A stretch of DNA of 58,791 nt, from assembly GCA_020346285.1 (NCBI GenBank), contig CP070780.1, forward strand, positions 866,245-925,035, in the 5' to 3' direction. The notes below the pieces were generated by a model. It worked only from the letters and a program-made list of their open reading frames with translations, made no database searches and was not told the DNA's origin. This stretch comes from Candidatus Omnitrophota bacterium (GTDB lineage: Bacteria > Omnitrophota > Gorgyraeia > JABMRN01 > RBG-13-46-9). Shown one piece after another: positions 45,396 to 54,593 of this stretch (position 1 is its first letter; every line of letters starts with the position of its first letter). Made by a program: the position numbers and the translations under genes.

Positions 45396-48300
45396 ATGCC
45401 TGACATACCCAGTATAGATTATAAAAAACTGCCACTTTCTTTAATAGACGACCTTACCCAACTGTGCAATCGCCGCTTCATTTACAATAACATGCCCGAC
45501 ATTATTGCCCAAGACAAAACCGCAGCCGGAAAAGCTTCCCTGTTAATGATAGATGTCGATAACTTTAAAAATATAAACGATACTTTCGGGCATCTGGCAG
45601 GGGATAAAGTGCTGGTTGAGTTAGCTAAAAGATTGGATAAATACGTTTCTAAAAAGGGCATTGTAGCCAGATATGCTGGGGACGAATTTGTAATTTTGTT
45701 TCCCGGCCAGGATGAAAAGCAAGCTTATAAACTTGGCGAGGCAATGTTACAAGACATATCAGGATTGGAATGGCCGATAAAAGACAAAAATTTCGAAGGA
45801 TTAGGCCTGAGCATAGGTGTTGCCGCTTATCCGGCAGACAGCGCTTCCCTGATAGATTTGATAAGATGCGCGGATGAGGCCTTATACGCCGCTAAAAACA
45901 CCGGTAAAAATAGAATTTTAGTTTATAAATCTATCGACAAGGAGATAAAAGACCGTATCAGATTAAGGCAGGTGTTTCTGAGGCCGCCTTTCATAGACCG
46001 CGAAAAGGAACTCGAAGGCCTTAAGAAAGATTACAAAACTTCTCAGGCAGGCAAGAGAAAAGCTTTACTGGTAGAGGGGGAATCCGGCATCGGGAAGACC
46101 AGGCTCCTGGAGGAATTTTCCGTCTCAGCCGAAAGACAGGATACGTTTTTGTTATTCCGTAAGTTAGGGCAGAGAGGTGAAGGCGGGCCTCTCGCAGGGT
46201 TGGCAAAATTACTTCACCTGGTGGTAAATTCGTTCGGCCTTAATAAATTCGGAGCCATTCTTTCCGAGCTTAAAGATTCAGAACTCGCAGAGGTTTTATA
46301 TATATATCCGATGTTTAAAAAGCTTGCCAAGGATGTGTCTCCCGCAACAAAACCGGAAGGAAGAGCGGCTGATCTTTTTTCCGGTCTATGCAAGATAATG
46401 CTTAAGGTTACTCGTGAAAAAACCCTCGTTTTAATTGTCGATAACCTCCATTACGCAAATCAGCTTACTTTACAATTTTTCTCGGTACTACTTGGAATCT
46501 CCAAATTGAATAAATTCCTTTTTATAGGAACATACGATAAAAAAGCCATAGAAAAGACGCTAAGGGATTTTTTGGCCAAAGGCCTTTTCACGACTATAAA
46601 GCTCGAGCCCCTGGCAAAAGATGAGGTAACCCAACTGATTGAATCAATTTTTCCGGGTATTAAGCCCGAGCCTAAGCTGGTTGAAAATCTATACAAGGCA
46701 AGTAAAGGGAATCCGCTTTTGCTGGGCGAAATATTAAAAACCCTGGTTGAAAACGGCAGCATGCAATATAAAAATAAACAGTGGCAATCGAAGGCTATCG
46801 GAGCCGGCGATATTCCGGCTTCTTTACGCGATACCGTTGAACCCAGGATTGATAGATTAGATGATGAAACAAAAGAAATGCTTTCCTATGTAGCGGTTAT
46901 GGGCGGAAAGGTCGAGCTGGATATTCTAAAAAAATTCAGCGGCTACAATGAAGGGCGCCTATTTGAGCTATTAGACCGTGCCATAAACGCCGGCGTAATA
47001 AAATTGTCGGATTTAAAAAGCTATGATTCAGTGTCTTTTCAGGCCGGCCCGGCCAGGGAAACACTGGCTAAGATGATTCCTGCCCAGAAAGCTGCGGGTT
47101 TAAATCAAAGACTTGCTGAACTTATCAAAGACCATTATAAAGATGAGCTTCCGGTCCAGCTTGATCGCTTAATTCGACATTTCGAGCTGGGCATGGACAA
47201 AGCTACCGCTTTGAAATATAAAAATATAGCTCGCGAGATAGGCCAGAGCTTTGCTTTATCCAAGAGGGTGAGGAGCCTTTTAGAAAAAATAGAAAGGCAG
47301 GAAGAAATACCGGTAAGTATTGAAGAGCTGCTGGAAAGGCCGCTTAGCGAGGCAAGCGCTAAAATTATCAAGGATGTGGTATCTGCCGTTAGAGCGGCTA
47401 TCGTGGGGGCGTTGCTTTATCCCGCCGGCAATAAAATGCGTTCGGATTTACAGGATAAAGCTTATGAAATGATTCTCGACGTCCTTCGCAAGGACCCTAC
47501 CCTAACATTCACCGACGCAGAAGATAAATTATTAATAAATGGCAGCGAGCCGAAACAATGGGATACAAAAAGCGCCATTGGTTTTGCCTTTATCAGCCTG
47601 ATGAGAGATTATAATATTAGCAGTATAACCTTTAAGCATGGATTAGGAAAACAAGAATTTACATATTTTTTACATTGTATTGCGACCCCCGAAGAAGAAG
47701 TCAAAAACCAGGGAGGGCTTGTAGCGCTGTTTGAAAAAGGAAGTATCGCGCATATAAAAGTTGACGAAGTAAAATATGAAAAGCTCTCAAAGCTAACGGA
47801 AAGGGCCATTGGAATCAAAGGAATTAAGCAGCAAGAAACATTTTCGACAAGCCAGTTATCGAAGGGTAATTTGCTGGACATGCCTGTCGAACAGTATTTC
47901 GATCCAAAAATATTGGGTAAACTCGATCTTATAATCGAAGCATTTCTCTTGAATAAAAAAGATGCCAAGGTTGAAAAAATAACTAATAAATTATCGGAAA
48001 ATCTGGATACCACAGACGCCGCGGATAAAACAACGATTGCCGAAGGAGCTGTTCAACTTAGCAAATCCCTTCTTAAATATGAGAAGTTCCATCTTTTAGA
48101 AACATTGACAGGTTCGTTAATCAATAGATCTCGTAGAGCCAAGCAACCTAAAGAATTTGCAGAGCTTTCTGCAGGGCTTCAAATGATAGCCAATCGTCTC
48201 ATAGGTAAAGAAAACTTCGGCCAGGCGAGAACAATTATCAAGCACTTTAAAGAACAGATTGAGCCCGATTCGGCTTACACCGAACAGCAGAAAAAAGTCG

Positions 48301-48920
48301 TAGAGGAAGAATTCCAGAAGATCGCGCATCCCAAGGTAACCGAGGCTTTAGTAAATGCTCTTAAGCAAAAACTGGATTCCAGCAGTTACAGAAATATCAC
48401 AGAAATCCTGGCAGAACTCGGCGGATACGCCTTGAATTCCCTGCTTAAACTTTTAACCGAAGAAGAAGCCCCTAAAAAAGACGCGTTTGATCTTTATGTT
48501 ATGCGGCACTCGGTCGCCACGATACTGAAAAAAATAGGCCAGCCGGCAAAAGATGCTTTGAAAGAAATGCTGTCTGATAATCGCCCTTATGTTGTAAAAA
48601 ATGTCATAGAAGTGCTCGGCTACATCGGTGGCGAAGATGTGGTGAAAATATTAGCGCCTTGTTTCCAGGGCACTTCCACCCAAGTACGAATGCAATGCGT
48701 TCTCTCGCTGAAGAAAATCCACACGAAAGAAGCTCTAAAAAGCCTGCTTGAATTGCTGAAAGACAGCGATGGGAGTATAAGACAAGCAGCGAGCCTGGCA
48801 ATAGCGGAAATAGCCGACCCATCTTTTGAAAAGGAACTGGCGCCTCTTTTGGCAAACAGGTCAACAAAAAGCATAGCGGAAAAAACAATTCAGAAAATAC
48901 GGGCAAAAAAGAAAAAATAA
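45396..48920 (+). CDS. GGDEF-STAND ATPase-HEAT repeat signalling protein
   Basis: 1174 residues. A GGDEF domain (about 10-175) has the active-type signature RYAGDEF (A94-F98) and DVDNFKNINDTFGH upstream; no RxxD inhibitory site is seen before it. A P-loop ATPase of the AAA_16/STAND type follows, with Walker A GESGIGKT near 227-234 and Walker B VLIVDNLHYAN near 345. Then come winged-helix-like and long helical regions (about 480-1000) of no recognised family. At the end are four or five HEAT-type repeats (about 1030-1170, for example DNRPYVVKNVIEVLGYIGGEDVV). It presumably makes c-di-GMP under control of the ATPase and HEAT parts. A PilZ gene follows after 4 bases. The architecture is not one I recognise. 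Confidence 0.85.
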   Translation: MPDIPSIDYKKLPLSLIDDLTQLCNRRFIYNNMPDIIAQDKTAAGKASLLMIDVDNFKNINDTFGHLAGDKVLVELAKRLDKYVSKKGIVARYAGDEFVILFPGQDEKQAYKLGEAMLQDISGLEWPIKDKNFEGLGLSIGVAAYPADSASLIDLIRCADEALYAAKNTGKNRILVYKSIDKEIKDRIRLRQVFLRPPFIDREKELEGLKKDYKTSQAGKRKALLVEGESGIGKTRLLEEFSVSAERQDTFLLFRKLGQRGEGGPLAGLAKLLHLVVNSFGLNKFGAILSELKDSELAEVLYIYPMFKKLAKDVSPATKPEGRAADLFSGLCKIMLKVTREKTLVLIVDNLHYANQLTLQFFSVLLGISKLNKFLFIGTYDKKAIEKTLRDFLAKGLFTTIKLEPLAKDEVTQLIESIFPGIKPEPKLVENLYKASKGNPLLLGEILKTLVENGSMQYKNKQWQSKAIGAGDIPASLRDTVEPRIDRLDDETKEMLSYVAVMGGKVELDILKKFSGYNEGRLFELLDRAINAGVIKLSDLKSYDSVSFQAGPARETLAKMIPAQKAAGLNQRLAELIKDHYKDELPVQLDRLIRHFELGMDKATALKYKNIAREIGQSFALSKRVRSLLEKIERQEEIPVSIEELLERPLSEASAKIIKDVVSAVRAAIVGALLYPAGNKMRSDLQDKAYEMILDVLRKDPTLTFTDAEDKLLINGSEPKQWDTKSAIGFAFISLMRDYNISSITFKHGLGKQEFTYFLHCIATPEEEVKNQGGLVALFEKGSIAHIKVDEVKYEKLSKLTERAIGIKGIKQQETFSTSQLSKGNLLDMPVEQYFDPKILGKLDLIIEAFLLNKKDAKVEKITNKLSENLDTTDAADKTTIAEGAVQLSKSLLKYEKFHLLETLTGSLINRSRRAKQPKEFAELSAGLQMIANRLIGKENFGQARTIIKHFKEQIEPDSAYTEQQKKVVEEEFQKIAHPKVTEALVNALKQKLDSSSYRNITEILAELGGYALNSLLKLLTEEEAPKKDAFDLYVMRHSVATILKKIGQPAKDALKEMLSDNRPYVVKNVIEVLGYIGGEDVVKILAPCFQGTSTQVRMQCVLSLKKIHTKEALKSLLELLKDSDGSIRQAASLAIAEIADPSFEKELAPLLANRSTKSIAEKTIQKIRAKKKK

Positions 48921-48924
48921 TCAG

Positions 48925-49320
48925 ATGAGAAAAATTGAATATATAGGCCCGGAAAGAAGAAAATACTTAAGGTTCCCCCGCCGCTGTGTTGTAAAATATG
49001 CAAAATTGTCAAAGAGTAACTTAAGGCCTCTTGTCAACCTGACAATAAAATCCTATACGAAGGAAATAAGCGGCGCAGGAATCAAATTTATTGCGCGCAA
49101 AAAGATGTCGATACATACAATTATAGAATTTCAGTTTAACATTCCTGAGATTAATAGGCCCATAAATGGTCTCGGCGAAGTGGTTAGAGTTAAAGTAAGA
49201 CCGGGTGGAAGGTCTTATAATGTGGCCATGAAGTTTATCTGGATGCAGAAAAAGAATATCGACTTAATCGATGGTTACATACGGAAAAAAAGGATACAAC
49301 AAGTTATGAAAAAACTCTGA
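48925..49320 (+). CDS. PilZ-domain protein
   Basis: 131 residues with a c-di-GMP-binding arginine motif (RRKYLR near residue 11-16) and EISGAGIKF near residue 46-54. Glu replaces the usual Asp/Asn at the start of the second motif. Single-domain receptor, co-transcribed with the GGDEF protein (4-base gap), so it is the obvious first partner. A 30-bp palindrome follows 3 bases after the stop. Confidence 0.85.
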   Translation: MRKIEYIGPERRKYLRFPRRCVVKYAKLSKSNLRPLVNLTIKSYTKEISGAGIKFIARKKMSIHTIIEFQFNIPEINRPINGLGEVVRVKVRPGGRSYNVAMKFIWMQKKNIDLIDGYIRKKRIQQVMKKL

Positions 49321-49323
49321 TCA

Positions 49324-49353
49324 CAGTAGGTCACCCTTAAGGGTGACCTACTG
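49324..49353. repeat. GTAGGTCACCC palindrome, solo copy
   Basis: Perfect 30-bp palindrome with arms CAGTAGGTCACCCTT and AAGGGTGACCTACTG. The same core flanks the transposase at 52430 and 52984, about 3 kb downstream. No T-run follows. Confidence 0.92.
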
Positions 49354-49463
49354 GGGCATTTGTCAAACCCTGGTCTGTCCCTCCCCTTTCTAAAGTTCGA
49401 GCAAACCCGTATAAATTTCCATAAAATACCGTTACATATTTGTTACATTTCTTTTACTTTGCC

Positions 49464-49492
49464 GTGACAACTGATTTTACGTTTTGTGATAT
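49464..49492 (+). promoter_or_regulatory. Possible promoter of the exported aldolase-like gene
   Basis: GTGACA, 17-base spacer, TGATAT, overlapping a TATACT that could serve as an alternative -10. The rest of the gap 49354-49558 holds no gene or clear structure. Confidence 0.35.
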
Positions 49493-49558
49493 ACTTTGTC
49501 TTAAGTTTTTGGAGAATTTTTTAAAAACAAAAAATGGAATTTAAAAAAGGAGGGGAAA

Positions 49559-52399
49559 ATGAAAAAAATAATATCTCTGGTTGTTATTTTTTGTTTTTTT
49601 ATAAGTAATGTTAGTTTCGCAATTAACCTCCCATTAGATAATACCTCTAATAATAACGGAACAAATCTCGCAGTCCCTTCATTACTCAAGAATATTTTAG
49701 ATAAAACCGGAGCAATTAATGAGGCGGAAAATATTAAACTCTGGCTTGCGGCGTGCTTACGGAGTATAGCGGCCGAAGGATTCGATTTTAAAACAGCGAC
49801 ACCCGAAGAAATCCGCGATCGTCTCAAAGAATTGGGCGAGCCGAGAAATGCGGAGATATTCCATCCAAAAGAGACTCAATTTTTTGTTCATGAGGCCACA
49901 ATAGAGGGTGACCGCGTGCGAGTAACAGCCCGAGTAAAAAGGGATAACTCTTTAAGGACTTATAATATCACTTTTTCCGGCCCGGAAACTATATACGTAA
50001 ACCTAAAGAGAGATTCAAAAGACAGCATTCCATCCAAGGGTATTTTTGAAGATATGGAATCTCTTGTGGAATTCTTAAGAGGGATAGTGGAATTTGATGT
50101 CAAAGGAACGGTAAAACTTATTGAAGGCGAAGAAGATGCCTTCATAGAAAGATTACCCGTTTTGGTTTACAACATCTCGGTTAATCCGGAAGATTCTATC
50201 AGAGACGCGATAGAATGGATGATTTTGGAATTAGGCCCCCAGCTTCCTGTAAATAGTGCTATTCCTGCTTCAACGCAAAAACTCTATAGAACAATAGGAA
50301 GGGAGTACTACAAGAAATCGGCCATTCTGAAAATAAACCAAAGGGCGTTGATACCATATCTCTATCGAATAATGCTTAAGGTGATGAGAGAGCATAATGT
50401 GGCAATGATAAGCCAGATTGCCATATCCGAAGCCATATATATTGTTGGCGGCGATGCTAAGAAATCCCCGGCTATTAATATAGCTCAGGCTATATTGGCG
50501 GGAAGAACAAGTCGCGAAGGGGCTACACCTGTTTTCAATTCAAGGGATCATCTGCAGGTAGATAAAAAACTTTACGACAAAAATTCTGCAATGGCTTTAA
50601 GAAATAGGGCAGATACAATCCGGGAGGATATTCTCGAAGACAAAATATATAGCGTAGATTTGGATACGTCTACCATAGCCCGGACCCCTGATGAGATGCC
50701 CGGTTCCGTTGCAGAACAGCAAAGGCCCAATTTTGAGACAGCCGTTAAGTACACCATTTTTGTCAGGTTGTTGGAGAAAATATACGGTTTGCCGGGTATT
50801 GCCCTTAATGGCGAAGTAGGCGAAGTAGGAACAGAAGAGGTAACGCCTGAAGAACTAAGAGCGTATTTAACAGGTTACAAGCTTACGCTAGGCAAATTTA
50901 TGAACTTCAGTCCAAAACAAAAATTAGAATGGATTGAAAACAATAATTACATCTTCTGGTTTAGCGAAGAAGAAATGGCTAAAATAAAAGAAATCGTACA
51001 AGATAAAGCAATGCATTTTGATGGCCTTGAGGCAATGAGCTGCCAGGTTGGCACGGCACACGGAGGAGTAAAGGTACCCGGTAGGCCGTGGGAGCGAACC
51101 AGTGAAAGGGTAGTAAACATGGAACGGCTCGAGGAACTGGCCGATATATGCCGGAGTTTTGGATTGGCCGGACTTATACTGCACGGCGCGTCCAGTATTT
51201 CCGAAGATGAACTTAAAGAAGCTGTAGAAAGAGGAGCAATCGCGGTTCACCTTGCTACTTATATTCATGATAGAATCTTTAGCCATCCGGAATTCCCGAC
51301 AAAGCTGATATCAAAGCTGTTTAAACTTATAAAAGAAAGGAATAAAAAACTCTATGACACCCCGATAGATAAACATACCCAGCATATTACAATAGGTGAT
51401 ATAATACAGGAAATACAAGGAACCATTGAAATTGAAAAACCGCTTAGCGAGGAACAGCGGCAGCAAGTAGCCTGGATTGTCCACCAGGCCAGAGGGAAGG
51501 GCGTATCAAAAGAACAACATGATAAAGGAGAAGGCCTATGGTCATTTATCGACCTTGAGCAAGATATGCTGGATTTACCGAAGGAGACGCTTGCCGAGCT
51601 TAACAAGGTAGTTGAGGAGCAGATTCTGCGCTATGTCGAGCTATTGAACGCCAAAGGCACAGGCGATATAATAAAAGATATGGAATTTCCGACACCGCCT
51701 CCTGCGCCCATGCCGGAGCCGTTAAAGGACCACATAGCCGATCCCCCCGACGCCGAGCCTTCATCGGAAATAAATAAGATGAAAACCACTGCAACTCGAG
51801 TCGGCTTGGAGATTCCCACCCATTTAAATACGAGATATACCCTCCTACTCGCTACGGAATTTTTTGCGGATAGCAAAGAATTTAAAAAACATGAAACCGA
51901 ATTTAGAGACAGATTCAATCTCGGAACGGTGGGTGGAAGAACAGCCGAACAATTTATTGATAATGTACTGGCAAAAGCTAGAGGAATCGAACATAGAACA
52001 GTGGTCCTTCTTCCTGACAGAATATCCCGTAGGTGGCTCGAGAGACTTACAGCCGTAGGGATAAGGTTTATCAGAACAGATGTTGAAGATCTCGTAGAGG
52101 CAAGAGTTAACAAAGATGTAAATAGAACAACGTTTCAATTAAATACCTACGCTACTATGTTGCTTATACGCCATATAGATAGAAGCATAGGCAGAGAATC
52201 CCCATTATATCGTATTTTAAGTTTCTATATAAAATCACACTTTAAATTAGACAGTAATGTTGAAATTGAAGATTACATCCAAGCTATTATTACCGGTAAT
52301 ATAGCCATATTAATTAGAGGATATCTATCTTACAGGCCTGCCAAACCGTATCAGGCACCGGACTACGAAAAAATTGCTGCAGCATTAATCTCAGCGTAA
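49559..52399 (+). CDS. Exported protein with class II aldolase-like domain
   Basis: 946 residues with a clear Sec signal peptide (MKKIISLVVIFCFFISNVSFA|INL) and a strong GGAGGGG ribosome binding site. Residues about 355-580 resemble class II fructose-bisphosphate/tagatose aldolase: GEVGEVGTEEV (Glu422), CQVGTAHGGVK (His501) and GLILHGASSISEDELKEA (His542), which match three metal or active-site positions. The LDH motif expected in the barrel start reads SVDLDTST (365-372), so that zinc His is replaced. The N-terminal 350 residues and C-terminal 350 residues are not recognised; a Pro-rich linker (about 710-740) separates the last domain. Such an enzyme domain outside the cytoplasm is unexpected; catalysis is doubtful. 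Confidence 0.75.
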   Translation: MKKIISLVVIFCFFISNVSFAINLPLDNTSNNNGTNLAVPSLLKNILDKTGAINEAENIKLWLAACLRSIAAEGFDFKTATPEEIRDRLKELGEPRNAEIFHPKETQFFVHEATIEGDRVRVTARVKRDNSLRTYNITFSGPETIYVNLKRDSKDSIPSKGIFEDMESLVEFLRGIVEFDVKGTVKLIEGEEDAFIERLPVLVYNISVNPEDSIRDAIEWMILELGPQLPVNSAIPASTQKLYRTIGREYYKKSAILKINQRALIPYLYRIMLKVMREHNVAMISQIAISEAIYIVGGDAKKSPAINIAQAILAGRTSREGATPVFNSRDHLQVDKKLYDKNSAMALRNRADTIREDILEDKIYSVDLDTSTIARTPDEMPGSVAEQQRPNFETAVKYTIFVRLLEKIYGLPGIALNGEVGEVGTEEVTPEELRAYLTGYKLTLGKFMNFSPKQKLEWIENNNYIFWFSEEEMAKIKEIVQDKAMHFDGLEAMSCQVGTAHGGVKVPGRPWERTSERVVNMERLEELADICRSFGLAGLILHGASSISEDELKEAVERGAIAVHLATYIHDRIFSHPEFPTKLISKLFKLIKERNKKLYDTPIDKHTQHITIGDIIQEIQGTIEIEKPLSEEQRQQVAWIVHQARGKGVSKEQHDKGEGLWSFIDLEQDMLDLPKETLAELNKVVEEQILRYVELLNAKGTGDIIKDMEFPTPPPAPMPEPLKDHIADPPDAEPSSEINKMKTTATRVGLEIPTHLNTRYTLLLATEFFADSKEFKKHETEFRDRFNLGTVGGRTAEQFIDNVLAKARGIEHRTVVLLPDRISRRWLERLTAVGIRFIRTDVEDLVEARVNKDVNRTTFQLNTYATMLLIRHIDRSIGRESPLYRILSFYIKSHFKLDSNVEIEDYIQAIITGNIAILIRGYLSYRPAKPYQAPDYEKIAAALISA

Positions 52400-52433
52400 T
52401 ATATTTTCACATTAGGCGTAATATATTTTCACA
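52394..52433 (+). repeat. 22-bp tandem duplication across a stop codon
   Basis: GCGTAATATATTTTCACA occurs at 52394-52411 and again at 52416-52433. The first copy includes the TAA of the aldolase-like gene; the second runs into the left palindrome of the transposase element. Confidence 0.85.
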
Positions 52434-52467
52434 GAGTAGGTCACCCTTAAGGGTGACCTACTCTGTG
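52430..52467. repeat. 38-bp palindrome, left of the transposase
   Basis: Perfect palindrome with arms CACAGAGTAGGTCACCCTT and AAGGGTGACCTACTCTGTG. Confidence 0.95.
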
Positions 52468-52473
52468 GATAAG

Positions 52474-52959
52474 TTAAGATATATCTATCGGATCAATTTT
52501 TAAAAGGCAAGTTTTACCGTTAAAATAATGTTGATAGCTAGAGTATACAAATTTATCTATGTCAGCCACAATGCCATGCTTCAAAGGGTTGTTGTGAATA
52601 TACTCGATTTTGCTTATCAGCATGCCCTCATTCCGGATTCCTTCATCATAAAACCGCTTCTGCCATATGTGGCCGGTTGAATCATACATTTTGTTAAATC
52701 TCCTAGAAAAATTACCTTTTATCATTAGCATTATATAGGACAGATTGTATTTGCCGAAAGGTTGAATAATAAAATGAATATGTTCAGATAATATACAGAA
52801 TGCGAATATTCTATAATCCAACGACAATTTAAGATATTCAATGGTTAAAAGAAAAAGGTTAACCGCTTTTTCTTCCGCAAAAACCGCTTTTCTTTTATAT
52901 GTAACACTTGTTACGAAATAAGCCATACCTGGCTCGAAGTATCTTCTGATATTACCCAT
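52474..52959 (-). CDS. REP-associated tyrosine transposase (Y1 family)
   Basis: 161 residues, the usual RAYT size. Family hallmarks: RRYFEPGMAYFVTSVTYKR at the start, the metal-binding HIHFII (about 68-73), IWQKRFYDEGIRNE, and YIHNNPLKHGIV with the catalytic Tyr region. These single-copy enzymes are related to the IS200/IS605 transposase and act on REP palindromes as single-stranded DNA. The gene lies between two matching palindromes, and its stop codon is in the left repeat unit. It appears intact. Confidence 0.93.
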   Translation of the reverse strand: MGNIRRYFEPGMAYFVTSVTYKRKAVFAEEKAVNLFLLTIEYLKLSLDYRIFAFCILSEHIHFIIQPFGKYNLSYIMLMIKGNFSRRFNKMYDSTGHIWQKRFYDEGIRNEGMLISKIEYIHNNPLKHGIVADIDKFVYSSYQHYFNGKTCLLKIDPIDIS

Positions 52960-52983
52960 GTTTACCTCAGCTTGTAATTTTAC

Positions 52984-53011
52984 AGTAGGTCACCCTTAAG
53001 GGTGACCTACT
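52984..53011. repeat. 28-bp palindrome, right of the transposase
   Basis: Arms AGTAGGTCACCCTT and AAGGGTGACCTACT, then TCTGTGGATAAGTT exactly as after the left copy. It ends 23 bases from the yifB stop. Confidence 0.93.
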
Positions 53012-53034
53012 CTGTGGATAAGTTTGCTTTTTGT

Positions 53035-54573
53035 CTACATCATCCAAAAGTCTCTATCCAAACTCCTGTACGATATTGCCTCGCTGATATGCGAGGCTTC
53101 GATGGTTTCCTTTTCTTCGAGATCCGCTATTGTACGCGCTACCTTTAATATCTTGTCATATGCCCTTGCGGATATACCGAGCTCCAGGATTGCCATCTTG
53201 AGGAGTTCCTCGCCTTCTTTATCAAGGATGCAATACTTTTCTAACTCTTTGGATTCGAGGCGGGCATTAAAAACAATCGAATCGGATTTATAACGCTTTT
53301 CCTGAATCTTTCTTGCCTTATTTACACGCTTACGTATAACTTCTGATGTCTCGCCCTTTCTGCTTTTTTCAGAGAGCTGGTCATAATTTAACCGTGGGAC
53401 GTTTAGATGTATATCTATTCTATCTAATAACGGTCCCGAAATCTTGCTTAAATACCGCTGTATCTGATACGGCGTGCAGTGGCACTCCTTCTTGGGGTCA
53501 GTGAAGTAACCGCAGGGGCAAGGGTTTAGAGCCGCTATAAGCATGAAACGGCAGGGATATATATTGCTCCCTTTAACTCGCGAGATTCTTATTTTCCCAT
53601 CTTCTATCGGCTGGCGAAGTAACTCTAATACATTCCTCTTGAATTCGGGGAGTTCGTCTAAAAATAAGACGCCGTTGTGCGCAAGACTTATCTCTCCGGG
53701 CATTGGATTTGTCCCGCCTCCGGCAAGCGCAGCGTCAGAAATCGTATGATGCGGGTTTCTGAAAGGCCTGTTCAGGATAAGGCCTTTATTCGGTGAAAGT
53801 AGGCCGGCAACACTATGTATTTTTGATGTTTCCAAGATTTCTTCGACAGTCATCTCAGAAAGTATAGTCGGAACCCTTTTTGCCAACATACTTTTCCCTG
53901 AGCCGGGAGGGCCGATTAGAAGAGCGTTATGACCGCCCGAGGAGGCAACCTCAAGTCCTCTTTTTACGTGTTCCTGGCCTTTAACATCAGTGAAGTCCCT
54001 CCGGTATTTACTTTTGTATTTTATTTTAAGGCGGGTATTCCTGTTCTGCGGTTTCATATCTGATCTATTATTTAAGAAGTTTACTCCTTCATTTAAACTT
54101 TCAATAGTATAAATTTTTATGCCATTTACATTCGATACCTCTATCAGGTTCTTTTTTGGCAGGATAAGATTTTGAATCCCTTTTTCTTTTAATCCGATAG
54201 AAATAGGCAAAGCCCCTTTTATCTCTTTAAGCCTTCCGTCAAGCGATAATTCGCCGCAGATTGCAAATTCCAATAGCCTGTTTTGATTTATAATACCCAC
54301 CGCGCAGAGCAAAGAGAGGGCAATGGGCAGGTCAAAACCGGAACCCTCTTTTCTGATGTTGGCAGGCGCAAGATTTACGGTTATTTTTCCGTCGGGAAAG
54401 CGGTATCCCGAGTTTTTTATGGCGAATTTTATTCTATCCCTGGATTCCCTTATCGCGGTATCCGGAAGGCCTATGATGTTAAACGCCGGCAGGCCCTGCG
54501 CTATATCGGACTCTACATCCACTTTATAAGCGTCTATACCTATTACGGTACACGATAATGATTTTGCAATCAT
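53035..54573 (-). CDS. YifB/ComM-type magnesium chelatase-like AAA ATPase
   Basis: 512 residues. An N-terminal Lon-protease-like S5 domain (GLPAFNIIGLPDTAIRESRDRIKFAI), then AAA core with Walker A GPPGSGKSMLAKRVP, NPMPGEISLAHNGVLFLDELPEF (Walker B) and a C-terminal Mg_chelatase_C domain (SARAYDKILKVARTIADL). ComM homologues are helicases that promote branch migration in natural transformation, which fits comEA and comEC elsewhere in the window. AAGGAGA precedes the start. It is last in the spoVG-yraN-yifB run. Confidence 0.92.
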   Translation of the reverse strand: MIAKSLSCTVIGIDAYKVDVESDIAQGLPAFNIIGLPDTAIRESRDRIKFAIKNSGYRFPDGKITVNLAPANIRKEGSGFDLPIALSLLCAVGIINQNRLLEFAICGELSLDGRLKEIKGALPISIGLKEKGIQNLILPKKNLIEVSNVNGIKIYTIESLNEGVNFLNNRSDMKPQNRNTRLKIKYKSKYRRDFTDVKGQEHVKRGLEVASSGGHNALLIGPPGSGKSMLAKRVPTILSEMTVEEILETSKIHSVAGLLSPNKGLILNRPFRNPHHTISDAALAGGGTNPMPGEISLAHNGVLFLDELPEFKRNVLELLRQPIEDGKIRISRVKGSNIYPCRFMLIAALNPCPCGYFTDPKKECHCTPYQIQRYLSKISGPLLDRIDIHLNVPRLNYDQLSEKSRKGETSEVIRKRVNKARKIQEKRYKSDSIVFNARLESKELEKYCILDKEGEELLKMAILELGISARAYDKILKVARTIADLEEKETIEASHISEAISYRSLDRDFWMM

Positions 54574-54593
54574 GATTTTCTCCTTTCTACTTC

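Larger units (their letters stand above)
52430..53025 (-). mobile_element. REP-associated tyrosine transposase unit
   Basis: A transposase gene is bracketed by two direct copies of a palindromic repeat (52430-52467 and 52984-53011), each followed by the same TCTGTGGATAAGTT tail. The tail of the left copy contains the transposase stop codon. This is the organisation of a REP/RAYT unit. No target-site duplication or insertion-sequence ends were recognised. Confidence 0.8.

Noticed and set aside
49324-49353. Palindrome after the PilZ gene as a rho-independent terminator
   Set aside because: No T-run follows and the same palindrome occurs at two other sites next to the transposase, so it is a dispersed repeat.
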